Assembly (NCBI RefSeq): GCF_016695175.1
Contig: NZ_CP068022.1
Span: 854,001 to 918,000, forward strand
Source: Pseudoalteromonas sp. GCY
GTDB taxonomy: Bacteria; Pseudomonadota; Gammaproteobacteria; Enterobacterales; Alteromonadaceae
Reading direction: 5' to 3'
Length of the DNA: 64,000 bases
Program-made: the position numbers and the translations under genes
Shown here: in pieces, positions 45,932 through 55,161 of the stretch
How the letters are laid out: the number at the start of each line of letters is the position of its first letter
Position numbering within the stretch: the stretch's first letter is position 1
The notes under the pieces: model-generated
The model's database searches: none
What the model saw: the letters and a program-made list of their open reading frames with translations, nothing else
What the model was told of the DNA's origin: nothing

Positions 45932-46806
45932 TGAAAACGCCAGACTTAACGCAAACTCAGCAGTGGCTTAGCACCGTTTTAATGGTACGAGGCGACCTAC
46001 CACAAAAACTCAATACCGCTGCAAATCCGCATGGTTTAACGCTGCATGACTGTGTAAAAAGTAGTAAAACACTGGGAGCCATGAGAAGAGTAGACATCTA
46101 TGCTGCGGGCTATGTGATGCGTTTAGTCGAATGTCTTCGGGGAGAGTTTGCACTACTTCTCCGGTTTATGGGCGACGAAGTATTCGACACCTTCGCCAAA
46201 GCCTTTATCGTCACCTTACCCTCAGAGTCTTGGACACTACATCAACTAGGCTCGCGCTTTGCTGATTTTTTAGCACACACTAAACCTAGCGGTGATTTTA
46301 ATGCCCACCAGCAAGCTATGTTTAGCTTGCCTTCAGAGCTGGCTATGTTTGAAAGAGCAAAGGCGCTTGCACTGTTAAAACCTGGACCAGAAACCGAGCA
46401 ATCAACCGCACTAATAAACGAGATTGAGCTCCTTTGCGGTATCGCAGAAAATTTTGTCATGTCGGTGCCAGAATCCGTACAACTTATTCAAACCGATTAC
46501 CCTTTACTGCCGCTTATAACCCAACTTGAGCAAGCAAAGCCGTACACCTTGCCAACGCCTGAGCAAACGCATATTGCAATATCGCGCCAACAATATCGCA
46601 TCAAAATGAATGTATTAAATGACTGGCAAGCGGATTTATTACTACACTTGAGAGAAAAGCCGCTGCGCTACCAAGAAGCAATAACCTACTGTGCTAAGCG
46701 CATGAATATGGAGACTCAAGTATTGAGATCGCAGTTAGCGGTTTGGCTGCCAAGCGCGATTAATAGGGGGCTGTTTATAGTGCAAAACGAACCAGTACCC
46801 TGCTGA
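45931..46806 (+). CDS. DUF2063 partner protein of the MNIO enzyme
   Basis: 291 residues. The N-terminal helical DUF2063 domain has RRVDIYAAGYVMRLVECLRG and LLRFMGDEVFDTFAKAFI, followed by a substrate-recognition-like region. In known MNIO systems (BufC and relatives) this partner delivers the substrate to the iron enzyme. Its ATG overlaps the stop of the DUF692 gene (TAATG). The C-terminal third (LNDWQADLLLHLREKPLRYQ) resembles a small winged-helix fold. Confidence 0.9.
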   Translation: MKTPDLTQTQQWLSTVLMVRGDLPQKLNTAANPHGLTLHDCVKSSKTLGAMRRVDIYAAGYVMRLVECLRGEFALLLRFMGDEVFDTFAKAFIVTLPSESWTLHQLGSRFADFLAHTKPSGDFNAHQQAMFSLPSELAMFERAKALALLKPGPETEQSTALINEIELLCGIAENFVMSVPESVQLIQTDYPLLPLITQLEQAKPYTLPTPEQTHIAISRQQYRIKMNVLNDWQADLLLHLREKPLRYQEAITYCAKRMNMETQVLRSQLAVWLPSAINRGLFIVQNEPVPC

Positions 46807-46917
46807 TCCAATTTTCTAATAAGGGTTCGGTTGCTAAAGTTAAATAACTCTTGATGGGTTATTTTTATAGGCAATACAAGATAGACTAGCTGTATCGACT
46901 GCTGTTCCCAAATAATA

Positions 46918-48864
46918 ATGATAACAATCAATAACCGCAAGCTAGACTTAGCCACGGGTGAACTTATCTACCTTGATGAGACAATCAAATTAGAGGCGAA
47001 GGTGCTGGCAGTATTTGAAATACTGTATCAGCATCGCGGAACGCTTGTTACGCAAGAACACCTACTTAATTCTGTATGGCAAAATACCGTCGTCGCCCCA
47101 AATGCCCTTCAACGATGTATCGCTCAGCTTAGAAAACTACTTGGGGATAGTGATAAACGTATTATCCAGACTTTTCATAAAAAGGGCTATCGTTTACAAG
47201 TTGGGGATCAGCATACTAATTTAAGCCAAAAGCTGAGAGCCTATATTCTCTATTTCGCAGCTTTCATCACCCTCTCCGGTATGTTGTTTATCTATTCAAC
47301 TATGCCAAAAGCTAATTTCCAACTTTCAGAGGTTACACCTGTAAGTTACGGATTGGAGTTGGAAAGCACTGCGACACTCACCTCAGGTAGAAGGTTGTTA
47401 TATGTGGCCAGAACGCCGCAAGCAGCGGAACTAAAAGTAAAGGATTTGGATTTCCAAACAACCAAGTTAGTTACCCGTGCATTGGATTTTGTTGGCAAAC
47501 CTCAGCTTAACAAAGATGGTAAAAAAGCAGTACTCATTGAAACACGCAAAACAAAATCACAAGCTAAGTGTCATCAAGTTATCGTCGTGTTACCAAAGTT
47601 TGCTGCCAGAAAAGTGATCTCTCCTTGCTTAAATAACGAAGTGCAGCAAGCCTACTGGGTTGGTCATCAAGTGTTACTTATCGCCAATAACGAGTATGCC
47701 CTTTTTACTCCGCACTCAGACTCAGTAACATTTACTTCTTTACCTATAGCAGCAACAATTTTAGCGTCCTCGTTTAATGAGGATCAACTTACCTTACTCA
47801 CCCAAGATCCAGATGAGGAGGCTTATCTCTCTAGTTATATGATTAGCAAAGAAAACGAGCTTTCTCTTCTTCAACAAGAAAAATTATCTGGTGTAGAATT
47901 GGATCGTTCGCTGGTGCTAGTAGATGGGCCAGATACAACACATATACTTTCAACCGCATCTGCGCTCTACATTTACCAAAACCTCCAGCTTGTACAAACC
48001 ATTCCTGCAATCGGCTCAGAATCGTTTTACATCACTGAATACCTTAAAGATAACAATTATTTAGCGACACTAGTCAGAGAACAAAAGCAGATTAATATTC
48101 AGGACAGCCATTCAACAAGCCGACTTACAATCAGCCACTACGACGAACTATCAGGGCAATTCCAACCAAGTGGAAATGCCATTGCATTTCTCTCCAATCG
48201 TACAGGTACCAATGAAGTGTGGTTAAAGCAAGAACAGCAAGAGATCCCGCTCACCCATAACAAACATATCTCGTCTTTTGTCTGGGCAGCCGATGGTAAA
48301 CAATTGTGGGCAGCATCAAAACAAAGTTTACTGAAAATCAATTTAGTCACTGGCGTTGAAGTTTTCCCTGCTTTATTTGAAAAGCAAATTATAATGCAAT
48401 CAATTGAAATAAAAGGAAATAACCACCTTCTCATCAATGATCTTGGCGATGAACAGCTAGTACTTTTCGACCCTGTAACCAACCATAAACAGACACTTTA
48501 TCAGGGGCAGGTTCACTGGGCACAAATACAGCAAAACGGTACTGTCTACATAGCCACACCAGATGAGCCAAACTTAAAAGTACTCGTCAACAGTTCGCTT
48601 AAACCACAGCCGATAACAAACAAAATCACCTTGCATTGGCGTTTTTACCTACGTGGGAATGAGCTGATTATTCCTGACAAACAGGCGACCATCTGGCGCT
48701 ATAACATCAACACGCAAGCGTTGGATATATTGGGCAAGTCCGACGAGCAGACTCGCTTGCTCACAGATATTCAATTACATCCTTTTAAGGTTTTAGCTGA
48801 CTCACCAAAAACACTTAGCGCAAACCAAGTTAAAGTAAAAATAGCAGAACCAGAAAACCACTAA
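46918..48864 (+). CDS. CadC-like membrane transcription regulator with TolB-like propeller
   Basis: 648 residues. An N-terminal OmpR-type winged-helix DNA-binding domain (about 1-98, with HRGTLVTQEHLLNSVWQNTV and KRIIQTFHKKGYRLQ) is followed by a single membrane helix (about 108-127, LYFAAFITLSGMLFIYS). The rest is a periplasmic beta-propeller-like region (for example LSGQFQPSGNAIAFLSNRTG, the TolB pattern). Such one-component regulators sense a periplasmic signal and control nearby genes; targets here are unknown. It lies 111 bases after the MNIO operon on the same strand, making it a candidate controller of that operon. Confidence 0.85.
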   Translation: MITINNRKLDLATGELIYLDETIKLEAKVLAVFEILYQHRGTLVTQEHLLNSVWQNTVVAPNALQRCIAQLRKLLGDSDKRIIQTFHKKGYRLQVGDQHTNLSQKLRAYILYFAAFITLSGMLFIYSTMPKANFQLSEVTPVSYGLELESTATLTSGRRLLYVARTPQAAELKVKDLDFQTTKLVTRALDFVGKPQLNKDGKKAVLIETRKTKSQAKCHQVIVVLPKFAARKVISPCLNNEVQQAYWVGHQVLLIANNEYALFTPHSDSVTFTSLPIAATILASSFNEDQLTLLTQDPDEEAYLSSYMISKENELSLLQQEKLSGVELDRSLVLVDGPDTTHILSTASALYIYQNLQLVQTIPAIGSESFYITEYLKDNNYLATLVREQKQINIQDSHSTSRLTISHYDELSGQFQPSGNAIAFLSNRTGTNEVWLKQEQQEIPLTHNKHISSFVWAADGKQLWAASKQSLLKINLVTGVEVFPALFEKQIIMQSIEIKGNNHLLINDLGDEQLVLFDPVTNHKQTLYQGQVHWAQIQQNGTVYIATPDEPNLKVLVNSSLKPQPITNKITLHWRFYLRGNELIIPDKQATIWRYNINTQALDILGKSDEQTRLLTDIQLHPFKVLADSPKTLSANQVKVKIAEPENH

Positions 48865-48901
48865 TATAAAGGTAGCTCACACATGTTCGCCACCTCTATA
48901 T
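48864..48901. terminator. Hairpin between convergent regulator and hydrolase genes
   Basis: ATATAAAGGTAGC pairs with GCCACCTCTATAT at 11 of 13 positions around a 12-base loop. It overlaps the regulator stop codon and could terminate from either side, though no long T-run follows. Confidence 0.4.
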
Positions 48902-48915
48902 CACTCTTAATAATG

Positions 48916-50025
48916 CTAAAGCCGAGACAATACTTGTTCAATATACTGCTTAGCTTCTTCATTTCTTTGCTCTGTTGCTAGCAGCAAGGCGCGCTTTAGC
49001 TGAAGTGTTGCTTGTGTTGTATCACCCGCATTCAAAAGAGTCTGCCCATAACGTAAATTGTAAATAACAGAGTTAGGAATAGTCGCAAGTAGTTCATCGA
49101 ACACTATTTTTCCAAGCCTTGTATTGCCTTGCGCGAATAAATATTGCCCTAGAGCAAGCTGGTTGGCCTTAATATCAATCGAGTATCCATAGCGCTGTTC
49201 TAGTTTTTGGTGATATTCTCGCAACCCATTTAGGCCTGACTTGTCAAATTGAGCATAATCTTGAAGCTTTATTGCACCAAAAATATATTGTAATCCATGT
49301 CTTAGCCCCAATTGTGCGCCTACATGATAATGATGTTGACTTAAGTCTTCTAACATCAGGTGTTGGTGTCGTTTTGAAACGGCGAGCGCAGCAAAAAACG
49401 GCCTATTTTCGTCAAAGCTGCCAAGACTGATATATAGGTTATTGATGAGTTTTCCCTTGGCGATGTTGCCACTAATATCTTCTTTTAGTTGCTTGGGGAG
49501 TTGACTCCAAATTGGCGCAGACAATATCGCGCCTTGGAAATACCCGGGCATTTCTCCTAATAAATTCAAAGCAATCGCCGCTCTGCTTGAGTACCCTTCA
49601 ATGACTTTAAACGGCGAAAGATTAAATTGCCGTATCAGTGTTGGTTCAACTTCACTTGCTAACACGCGAGCTAGCAAGGCAAAATACGCTTGGTCAGATA
49701 ACTTGTCAGCCACAGCAAAATTCAATTTGGGCACTCGCACAATCACAAGTTGCGGGATAGGTGAAAAACTAGTGTGACTCAACCAATCCACTTCAGCTTT
49801 CAGTAAATCAAAACGGCTTTCTCCCGCAGTTGTATAAAGCGTTGAGTATGGCTCTTTTCGGTCAACATCAAAATCAAAAGGCAGATATATTTGCACATCA
49901 ACAGGCCCTCCCACTAACTTTGAACTCACAGTGATATGCTGTAATTTTGAGGCTATCTGAGCGTGAGTAACTAACGCAAACAACGCGCAATTTAACCACA
50001 TCAAACTTTTTAAAAGTATTTTCAT
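48916..50025 (-). CDS. Exported esterase-D-like hydrolase with TPR tail
   Basis: 369 residues from the ATG at 50025, chosen because GGAG lies six bases upstream. The signal peptide is MKILLKSLMWLNCALFALVT, cleaved near THA. The first 270 residues follow the esterase-D alpha/beta-hydrolase pattern (PVDVQIYLPFDFDVDRKEPY, PQLVIVRVP, FKVIEGYSSRAAIALNLL and a late HHYHVGAQLGLRHGLQYIF). The nucleophile position YSSR departs from the classical GxSxG, so activity is uncertain. The tail has TPR-like repeats (LGQYLFAQGNTRLGKIVFDE, then LRYGQTLLNAGDTTQATLQL). Relatives include siderophore esterases. Encoded alone. Confidence 0.75.
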   Translation of the reverse strand: MKILLKSLMWLNCALFALVTHAQIASKLQHITVSSKLVGGPVDVQIYLPFDFDVDRKEPYSTLYTTAGESRFDLLKAEVDWLSHTSFSPIPQLVIVRVPKLNFAVADKLSDQAYFALLARVLASEVEPTLIRQFNLSPFKVIEGYSSRAAIALNLLGEMPGYFQGAILSAPIWSQLPKQLKEDISGNIAKGKLINNLYISLGSFDENRPFFAALAVSKRHQHLMLEDLSQHHYHVGAQLGLRHGLQYIFGAIKLQDYAQFDKSGLNGLREYHQKLEQRYGYSIDIKANQLALGQYLFAQGNTRLGKIVFDELLATIPNSVIYNLRYGQTLLNAGDTTQATLQLKRALLLATEQRNEEAKQYIEQVLSRL

Positions 50026-50221
50026 GCTTTTCTCCATTTTTGGGTAAGCTTATGAAATAAAAACTTTTAAAACTTGATGCATTGCTTATTTTTAATTGAT
50101 CAATTGCTGATGTGGATCAATCCGAGTTTGTCAGAGGCTAAATATCAGGTGCTAACATGGTTACCTAGGTCGCGACGTTTAGCACAATGCCACTAATTGT
50201 AAAAAGTGATGGTAAGGCTTA

Positions 50222-50623
50222 TTAATTACGCGTATATACGTTAAGCAACGGAAACTTGTTCTCACCGAAAGCCAGTGTGAGTGAAAGCGTTTCACCGCCA
50301 TCAAAACTTTCAGAAAGCTTCATCGGTGCGATCCTTTGACCGTTCGCTGTTAGTGCCAGCAGATGTTTTTGTGTTAACGTGCGGCGGCCACTCGATTGAT
50401 TTTTAATCGTGATCATTGCCCAGCGTTCACCACCTTCATTACTCATCAGTACCGCGTTAAGTACCTTGAAGTCACTGATCTCTGGGTAAATATTGGCATC
50501 GTTTGGAAACGCTAATTCCATATTGTTAGGCACTACACTATCAATTGTTAACGCTTCTTCAGCTGCCTGTGTATTCACAGCCAACATAAGTAACCAAAAA
50601 CCACTTATTATCCTTTTAATCAT
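50222..50623 (-). CDS. Small periplasmic protein of unknown function
   Basis: 133 residues with a signal peptide (MIKRIISGFWLLMLAVNTQA) and an all-beta mature part resembling an immunoglobulin-like sandwich (RWAMITIKNQSSGRRTLTQK, ESFDGGETLSLTLAFGENKF). It has no cysteines or known motif. Upstream it has a ribosome site AAGGAAAAT before the ATG. Function not recognised. Confidence 0.65.
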   Translation of the reverse strand: MIKRIISGFWLLMLAVNTQAAEEALTIDSVVPNNMELAFPNDANIYPEISDFKVLNAVLMSNEGGERWAMITIKNQSSGRRTLTQKHLLALTANGQRIAPMKLSESFDGGETLSLTLAFGENKFPLLNVYTRN

Positions 50624-50718
50624 TTAATTTTCCTTCTATTTTCCTTTGACTAATTCAGTATGCCGCCAATCTTTGGGCACAACAATACTTGCGCAGCGCC
50701 AAGGCTACACTACAAAAC

Positions 50719-50756
50719 AAAAATGCCAGACTACACACTGTGCGATCTGGCATTTT
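50719..50756 (-). terminator. Terminator of the S9 peptidase gene
   Basis: The stem AAATGCCAGA / TCTGGCATTT has a 15-base loop, with T-rich sequence on the minus-strand exit side (TTTTTGTTTTG). Confidence 0.8.
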
Positions 50757-50790
50757 CTTAACTACTCATTGCTGATAGCAGTGACATCAA

Positions 50791-52695
50791 TTATAAAGTT
50801 TCTTCTAACCACTTGAAGAATTCACGCTGCCAGACTATCCCGTTTTGCGGTGTCAGTACCCAGTGGTTTTCTTCAGGGAAATAAAGGAAACGGCTCTTTA
50901 AGCCACGTAGTTTAGCGGCTTGGAAAGCTTGCATCCCTTGGCTCAGCGGTACACGGTAGTCTTTACCACCATGGATCACGAACATAGGCGCATCCCACTT
51001 ATCCACATAGCTGATTGGGTTAAACTGATTGTATGCCTTGCTGATTGCCGCATTGTTTTGCTCCCAGTACGCGCCACCCAATTCGTTGTTCACAAAGAAC
51101 ATTTCTTCGGTCGTACCGTACATACTGCGCAAATCAAAAATGCCACAGTGCGCGATAAAGGTTTTGAAACGACCATCGTGATTGCCAGCTAAGTAAAACG
51201 CAGAGTAACCACCAAAGCTCGCACCAACTGCCGCGATACGTTTGTTGTCAACGTATGACTCTTTCGCAACATCGTCGATTGCGTCAAGGTAATCTTGCAT
51301 TACCTTGCCACCCCAATCTTGGCTGATGTCTTTGTTCCATTTCACGCCGTGTCCAGGCATACCACGACGGTTTGGCGCAACCACAATGTAGCCTTGTGAT
51401 GCCATCACTTGGAAGTTCCAGCGGAAGGAATAGAACTGTGATAACGGCGACTGTGGGCCACCTTGAAGGTATAACAGCGTTGGATATTGCTTACGCTTAT
51501 CAAAATTCGGTGGGTAGATAACCCAAGTTAGCATGTCTTCGCCGTCTTTTGTCTTCACCATTCGTTTTTCAACATTCGGTAAATCCAAATCAGCATAAAG
51601 CGCCTCGTTCACATTTGTCAGCGCAACGAGCTTTTTGCTATTTAGATCAAAGCGGAAGATCTCTTTTGCTTGATTCATGCTATTGCGAGTAACAACTAAC
51701 TGATCGTCTAGGGCAGCGACAATGCCATTTACATCAAACATGCCCTTAGTTAGCTGCTTAATTTTTGGATTAGCTTTGGTTTTGGTGTTCACCGCTACTT
51801 GAAATAGCTGGATTGTTCCGTCAACTGGTGCAATAAAATAAATATGCTTACCATCATGACTCCACTCAAAACTGCTTACCGTGCCGTCCCAATGCGCAGT
51901 TAGGTTGACTTCTCTGTCACCCAACTTAACGATGATGTCATTTTTATCCGCCTCGTTACCCGCTTCATCCATACGTAAGAAAGCCAGCAGCCCTGTCGAT
52001 GAAAACTCTGGGCTTTTATCATACCCCAAGTTTTGCTCGGTTAGATTGGTGGTTTTCTTGCTCGCTAAGTTATAACGATAAATATCCGTGTTGGTGCTGC
52101 TCGCATATTCTGCACCAGTCAGCTTTTTACTGACGTAGTAGATATTCTCACCCTTTGGACCCCAAACATAATCGCTTGAACCACCAAATGGTGACGTCGG
52201 ACTATCAAAAGGCATCCCTTTCATGATGTCGACTTTTTCTTCTGTGATTAGATCCTGATAGAACACATGTTTAACACTGCCGTCTTTCCAAGTATCCCAA
52301 TGGCGGTAATTTAAATCATCAAATACATAAGCATCTGCTTGCGTAAGCGCTTTGTGTCTATCCGTGGCTAACACAGCTTCAACATTGACGGTGTCATGAA
52401 ATAGTTTTTTGCTGCCATCTGGTGAAATGTTGTCGTCTGACAATATTCCTTGATACGCGCTTAAAAGCTGAGACGTCCCACCCTTTAACGGCACTTGATA
52501 AACTTTGCTATCAAAGTCATTGTTTTCAACGCTTGGCGTTGTAACTCGATAAATTACATGGGTGTTGTCTTTAGATAACCCAAGCGCACTTACGCGCTTT
52601 ACTTGCCAAAGCTTGTCAGGGGTCATTACCTCTTTGGCAACTAACCCAAAACTTGGTGCTAATCCTAAGCTAGCACATAAAAGAATTCGCAACAT
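50791..52695 (-). CDS. S9-family prolyl-oligopeptidase / acylaminoacyl-peptidase
   Basis: 634 residues from the ATG at 52695 (MLRILLCASLGLAPSFGLVA signal), with GGAGG nine bases upstream. A seven-bladed-propeller-like N-terminal half (SPDGSKKLFHDTVN, LLAFLRMDEAGNEA) precedes the peptidase domain. The nucleophile is in GASFGGYSAFYLAG, the catalytic Asp in VIHGGKDYRVPLSQ and the His in PEENHWVLTP. It is exported to the periplasm and removes N-terminal dipeptides or acyl-amino acids. Monocistronic. Confidence 0.94.
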   Translation of the reverse strand: MLRILLCASLGLAPSFGLVAKEVMTPDKLWQVKRVSALGLSKDNTHVIYRVTTPSVENNDFDSKVYQVPLKGGTSQLLSAYQGILSDDNISPDGSKKLFHDTVNVEAVLATDRHKALTQADAYVFDDLNYRHWDTWKDGSVKHVFYQDLITEEKVDIMKGMPFDSPTSPFGGSSDYVWGPKGENIYYVSKKLTGAEYASSTNTDIYRYNLASKKTTNLTEQNLGYDKSPEFSSTGLLAFLRMDEAGNEADKNDIIVKLGDREVNLTAHWDGTVSSFEWSHDGKHIYFIAPVDGTIQLFQVAVNTKTKANPKIKQLTKGMFDVNGIVAALDDQLVVTRNSMNQAKEIFRFDLNSKKLVALTNVNEALYADLDLPNVEKRMVKTKDGEDMLTWVIYPPNFDKRKQYPTLLYLQGGPQSPLSQFYSFRWNFQVMASQGYIVVAPNRRGMPGHGVKWNKDISQDWGGKVMQDYLDAIDDVAKESYVDNKRIAAVGASFGGYSAFYLAGNHDGRFKTFIAHCGIFDLRSMYGTTEEMFFVNNELGGAYWEQNNAAISKAYNQFNPISYVDKWDAPMFVIHGGKDYRVPLSQGMQAFQAAKLRGLKSRFLYFPEENHWVLTPQNGIVWQREFFKWLEETL

Positions 52696-52816
52696 CGCGA
52701 AATGCCTCCAATAATTAAATCCCACCTAGACTACATAAAGCGGGAAGAACTTAAAAGCATTCACGATAAGATACTTTCGTCTCTAGCGCAGGTAACCTAA
52801 AAGCAGCAGAAGTTGC

Positions 52817-53608
52817 TCAAAATAAATTTACGTTGTGCTGTAAGTTGGCAATTCGGTATTTTCTCGGTGTTTGATTGAATAATTTCTTAAACGCTTGTAC
52901 AAATGCAGAGTCAGAAGCGTACCCCAACTCAATGGCAATTTCCTGTATGCTCTTTTGCGACCCTAACAATTGCAAAGATAAAACTAACCTCACATTTTGT
53001 CTCCACCGTGAAAATGATTGAGAAAACTCTCTTGAGCACAATCGCGATAAAGTGCGCTCAGAAGCGCCCACTTTTGTTGCCCATTCCTTTAAAGTAAATG
53101 GTAAATCCGGTTGCTCTTTAAGCTGTAAGAAAATGGATAAAAGGCGTTTATCGGTAGGTATGAGTAGGGGTATTTCATAATGGTTTGCGATCGTGATTTG
53201 ATCCCGCAATACCGTTAACAAATGTGTGATATTGGATTGTGCTTGAGTGAGCGTCTCATTTTCAAATAGCAACAAAATAAGCGCTTTAATAAATGGCGTT
53301 ACCAGACAGGATTTTGGTTTGTCTCCATACTGAACATATTTGTCGGGATTAAGGTAAATCGCCAAAAACTGTGTATCTGTAATCGCTATGGATTTATGCA
53401 CTGTATTTGCGGGTATATAAAGCATACCGTTGTGAGGAACGATCCCGCTTTTATCGCCGATACTCGATTGTAATAGCCCCAGCAAAGGAAACACAATTTG
53501 ATGCCACGAATGTGAATGGAAGTCATCAATATAGCCAGAAGCCATATTAATCGTTTTAGTTACGATTTGTTTATCAGGAGAACCTTTGATGAGGTCATTA
53601 GCTTGCAT
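52817..53608 (-). CDS. AraC-family transcription regulator
   Basis: 263 residues. An N-terminal cupin-like ligand domain (FHSHSWHQIVFPLLGLLQSS, IPANTVHKSIAIT) is followed by the two helix-turn-helix motifs: WATKVGASERTLSRLCSREF, and IQEIAIELGYASDSAFVQAF with the signature KLFNQTPRKYR. It is divergent from the glutamine amidotransferase gene, which starts 98 bases away, so that gene is a possible target. Ligand unknown. Confidence 0.93.
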   Translation of the reverse strand: MQANDLIKGSPDKQIVTKTINMASGYIDDFHSHSWHQIVFPLLGLLQSSIGDKSGIVPHNGMLYIPANTVHKSIAITDTQFLAIYLNPDKYVQYGDKPKSCLVTPFIKALILLLFENETLTQAQSNITHLLTVLRDQITIANHYEIPLLIPTDKRLLSIFLQLKEQPDLPFTLKEWATKVGASERTLSRLCSREFSQSFSRWRQNVRLVLSLQLLGSQKSIQEIAIELGYASDSAFVQAFKKLFNQTPRKYRIANLQHNVNLF

Positions 53609-53706
53609 CTTGGCGACTTATCAATATTAAACGTCTGTTAGTATAAATTACGCCATCCAAATTTAATATACCATCTACAGCCTATCGTTAATTAAAAGGC
53701 ACAAAG

Positions 53707-54423
53707 ATGCATATTCACTTTATCGTTCATGAACATTTTGAAGCGCCCGGCGCCTATGAATCTTGGGCAAATAAACGCGGTCATACCGTTACCTATTCGC
53801 GAGTTTATCAAGGCGAATCTCTCCCAAAAAATATCGAAGGCTTAGATTTTTTGATTGTAATGGGAGGACCTCAAGATCCGTCAACAACTATTGAGCAATG
53901 CCCACACTTCGATACAAAAGGTGAGCAAAAAGTCATCTTGAACTCGATTACCGCTGGAAAAGTTGTGCTTGGTATATGCCTAGGGTCGCAACTAATTGGT
54001 GAAGCGTTAGGTGCCGCATTTGAGCCTAGCCCTGAACGTGAAATAGGAAAATATCCGATAACCTTGACGGAAGCCGGGATGACACACCCACTATTTAGTC
54101 ATTTTGGAAAAGTGTTGGATGTCGGTCACTGGCATAATGATATGCCGGGGCTCACCAATGGCTCACAAGTGATTGCATATAGCGAAGGGTGCCCAAGGCA
54201 AATTGTCGCCTATCAAGACCTAGTATACGGTTTTCAGTGCCATATGGAATTTACCAAAGATATCGTCGCATTACTAATTGAAAATGACGACCTCAATGAC
54301 GCTTTACAGTATCGATTTGTAGATGAGCCAGAGGTTTTACTGAATCATAACTATGACGAAATGAACCAAAAACTGCACGACTTTTTAGATAAGTTAGAAA
54401 GCTTTTATAAATCACAGTCCTGA
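53707..54423 (+). CDS. Class I glutamine amidotransferase (GATase1) domain protein
   Basis: 238 residues. The nucleophile cysteine lies in VLGICLGSQLIGEALGA and the His-Glu of the triad in GFQCHMEFTKD. FLIVMGGPQDPST marks the oxyanion strand. It is related to stand-alone GMP-synthase-like amidotransferases such as the gamma-glutamyl-polyamine hydrolases. The divergent AraC gene may regulate it. The last cysteine in the active-site block (QCHME, where FxFHxE is usual) is a small deviation. Confidence 0.9.
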   Translation: MHIHFIVHEHFEAPGAYESWANKRGHTVTYSRVYQGESLPKNIEGLDFLIVMGGPQDPSTTIEQCPHFDTKGEQKVILNSITAGKVVLGICLGSQLIGEALGAAFEPSPEREIGKYPITLTEAGMTHPLFSHFGKVLDVGHWHNDMPGLTNGSQVIAYSEGCPRQIVAYQDLVYGFQCHMEFTKDIVALLIENDDLNDALQYRFVDEPEVLLNHNYDEMNQKLHDFLDKLESFYKSQS

Positions 54424-54761
54424 GCGTTAATCATATTATTTAACCTGCCTAATTGCTCAGACTAGCGGCCTCTGTACGTCTAAAAAATATAATTGCTTAT
54501 TAAGGCAAATTTAGGTGTAATGAATAAATAATAAGCGCTGAGCAATGCAGCAGGGAAAGCTTACACAACACTAGCCAAACTGATTACACTAACTAGGAAA
54601 GTGAGAGCCTCCAAAAAGCCTATTTTTTCTAAGTAAGCCATAGCATAAACGACACCAGCTCTGACACACCGAGCAGGTGACGGCTCAGTCCGACCAGCGA
54701 TTATGCAACACAAACTGCGTGTCGCATAAATACTAAATTGTAATGTTTCTAGGAGAGTTTT
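54424..54761. other. Interval before the cassette-like cluster with a strong hairpin
   Basis: This 338-base interval has no convincing gene. At 54702-54728 TATGCAACAC pairs with GTGTCGCATA (nine of ten positions) around a 7-base loop. The sequence just before it (GGTGACGGCTCAGTCCG) is unusually GC-rich for the area. It could be the start of the small-gene cluster, but I see no integrase site signature. Confidence 0.45.
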
Positions 54762-55052
54762 GTGAGCTATGTAAAAGGAAAAAGTAAACATGAGATTCTT
54801 GAAGATCTCATTGGAACTGCTCAACCAAACAGTGCTGTCCATGAACAACAGAAAGCTGCGATTACTGTCAGGTGTACCGAAGATATAGAATCATCAATTA
54901 AATCATTAGAAAGTCAGCTGGCTAAAAATGCAACATCATCTGATAAAGTTGGTAATAGACTTTTCTGGCTAAATGTGGTTTTAACAATTGCTACTCTAGT
55001 TGGAGCACTTGCTACAGTCGTTATCGCCGTAAAAACCATACAAGCCATTTAA
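54762..55052 (+). CDS. Small membrane protein of unknown function (cassette-like)
   Basis: 96 residues from a GTG, with TAGGAG nine bases upstream. A charged, helical first half (MSYVKGKSKHEILEDLIGTA, then IESSIKSLESQLAKNATSSD, likely coiled coil) is followed by one or two membrane passes (LFWLNVVLTIATLVGALATV). The stop codon is embedded in an attC-like segment, typical of gene-cassette organisation. No family recognised. Confidence 0.6.
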   Translation: MSYVKGKSKHEILEDLIGTAQPNSAVHEQQKAAITVRCTEDIESSIKSLESQLAKNATSSDKVGNRLFWLNVVLTIATLVGALATVVIAVKTIQAI

Positions 55053-55132
55053 CTGAGATAAAAAACTTGCGGGCTTTTCGCTCTGCTCACTTTTAGACCA
55101 CGATTATTTACCCGTTAATCTGGCGTTATAGC
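55046..55132. repeat. attC-like recombination site A
   Basis: It begins ATTTAAC, matching the RYYYAAC core, directly over the stop of the preceding gene, and ends GGCGTTATAG, a GTTA-type core. The interior (GATAAAAAACTTGCGGGC, then TTCGCTCTGCTCACTTTTAG) matches a second copy at 55470-55551. This is the layout of integron attC sites, with cassette genes on either side. The core is not a perfect inverted repeat, so the call is moderate. Confidence 0.5.
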
Positions 55133-55161
55133 TCAAATGAACATTAGTGATAGGGATAATT

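Noticed and set aside
44981..46806. A standard bufferin (BufA-BufB-BufC-BufD) operon
   Set aside because: There is no small signal-peptide-bearing BufA precursor and no DoxX-type BufD; the gene before DUF692 is the large ferritin-like protein.
54702..54728. Hairpin as an integron attI site
   Set aside because: No integrase gene or attI signature is nearby and the stem does not show GTTRRRY core sites.
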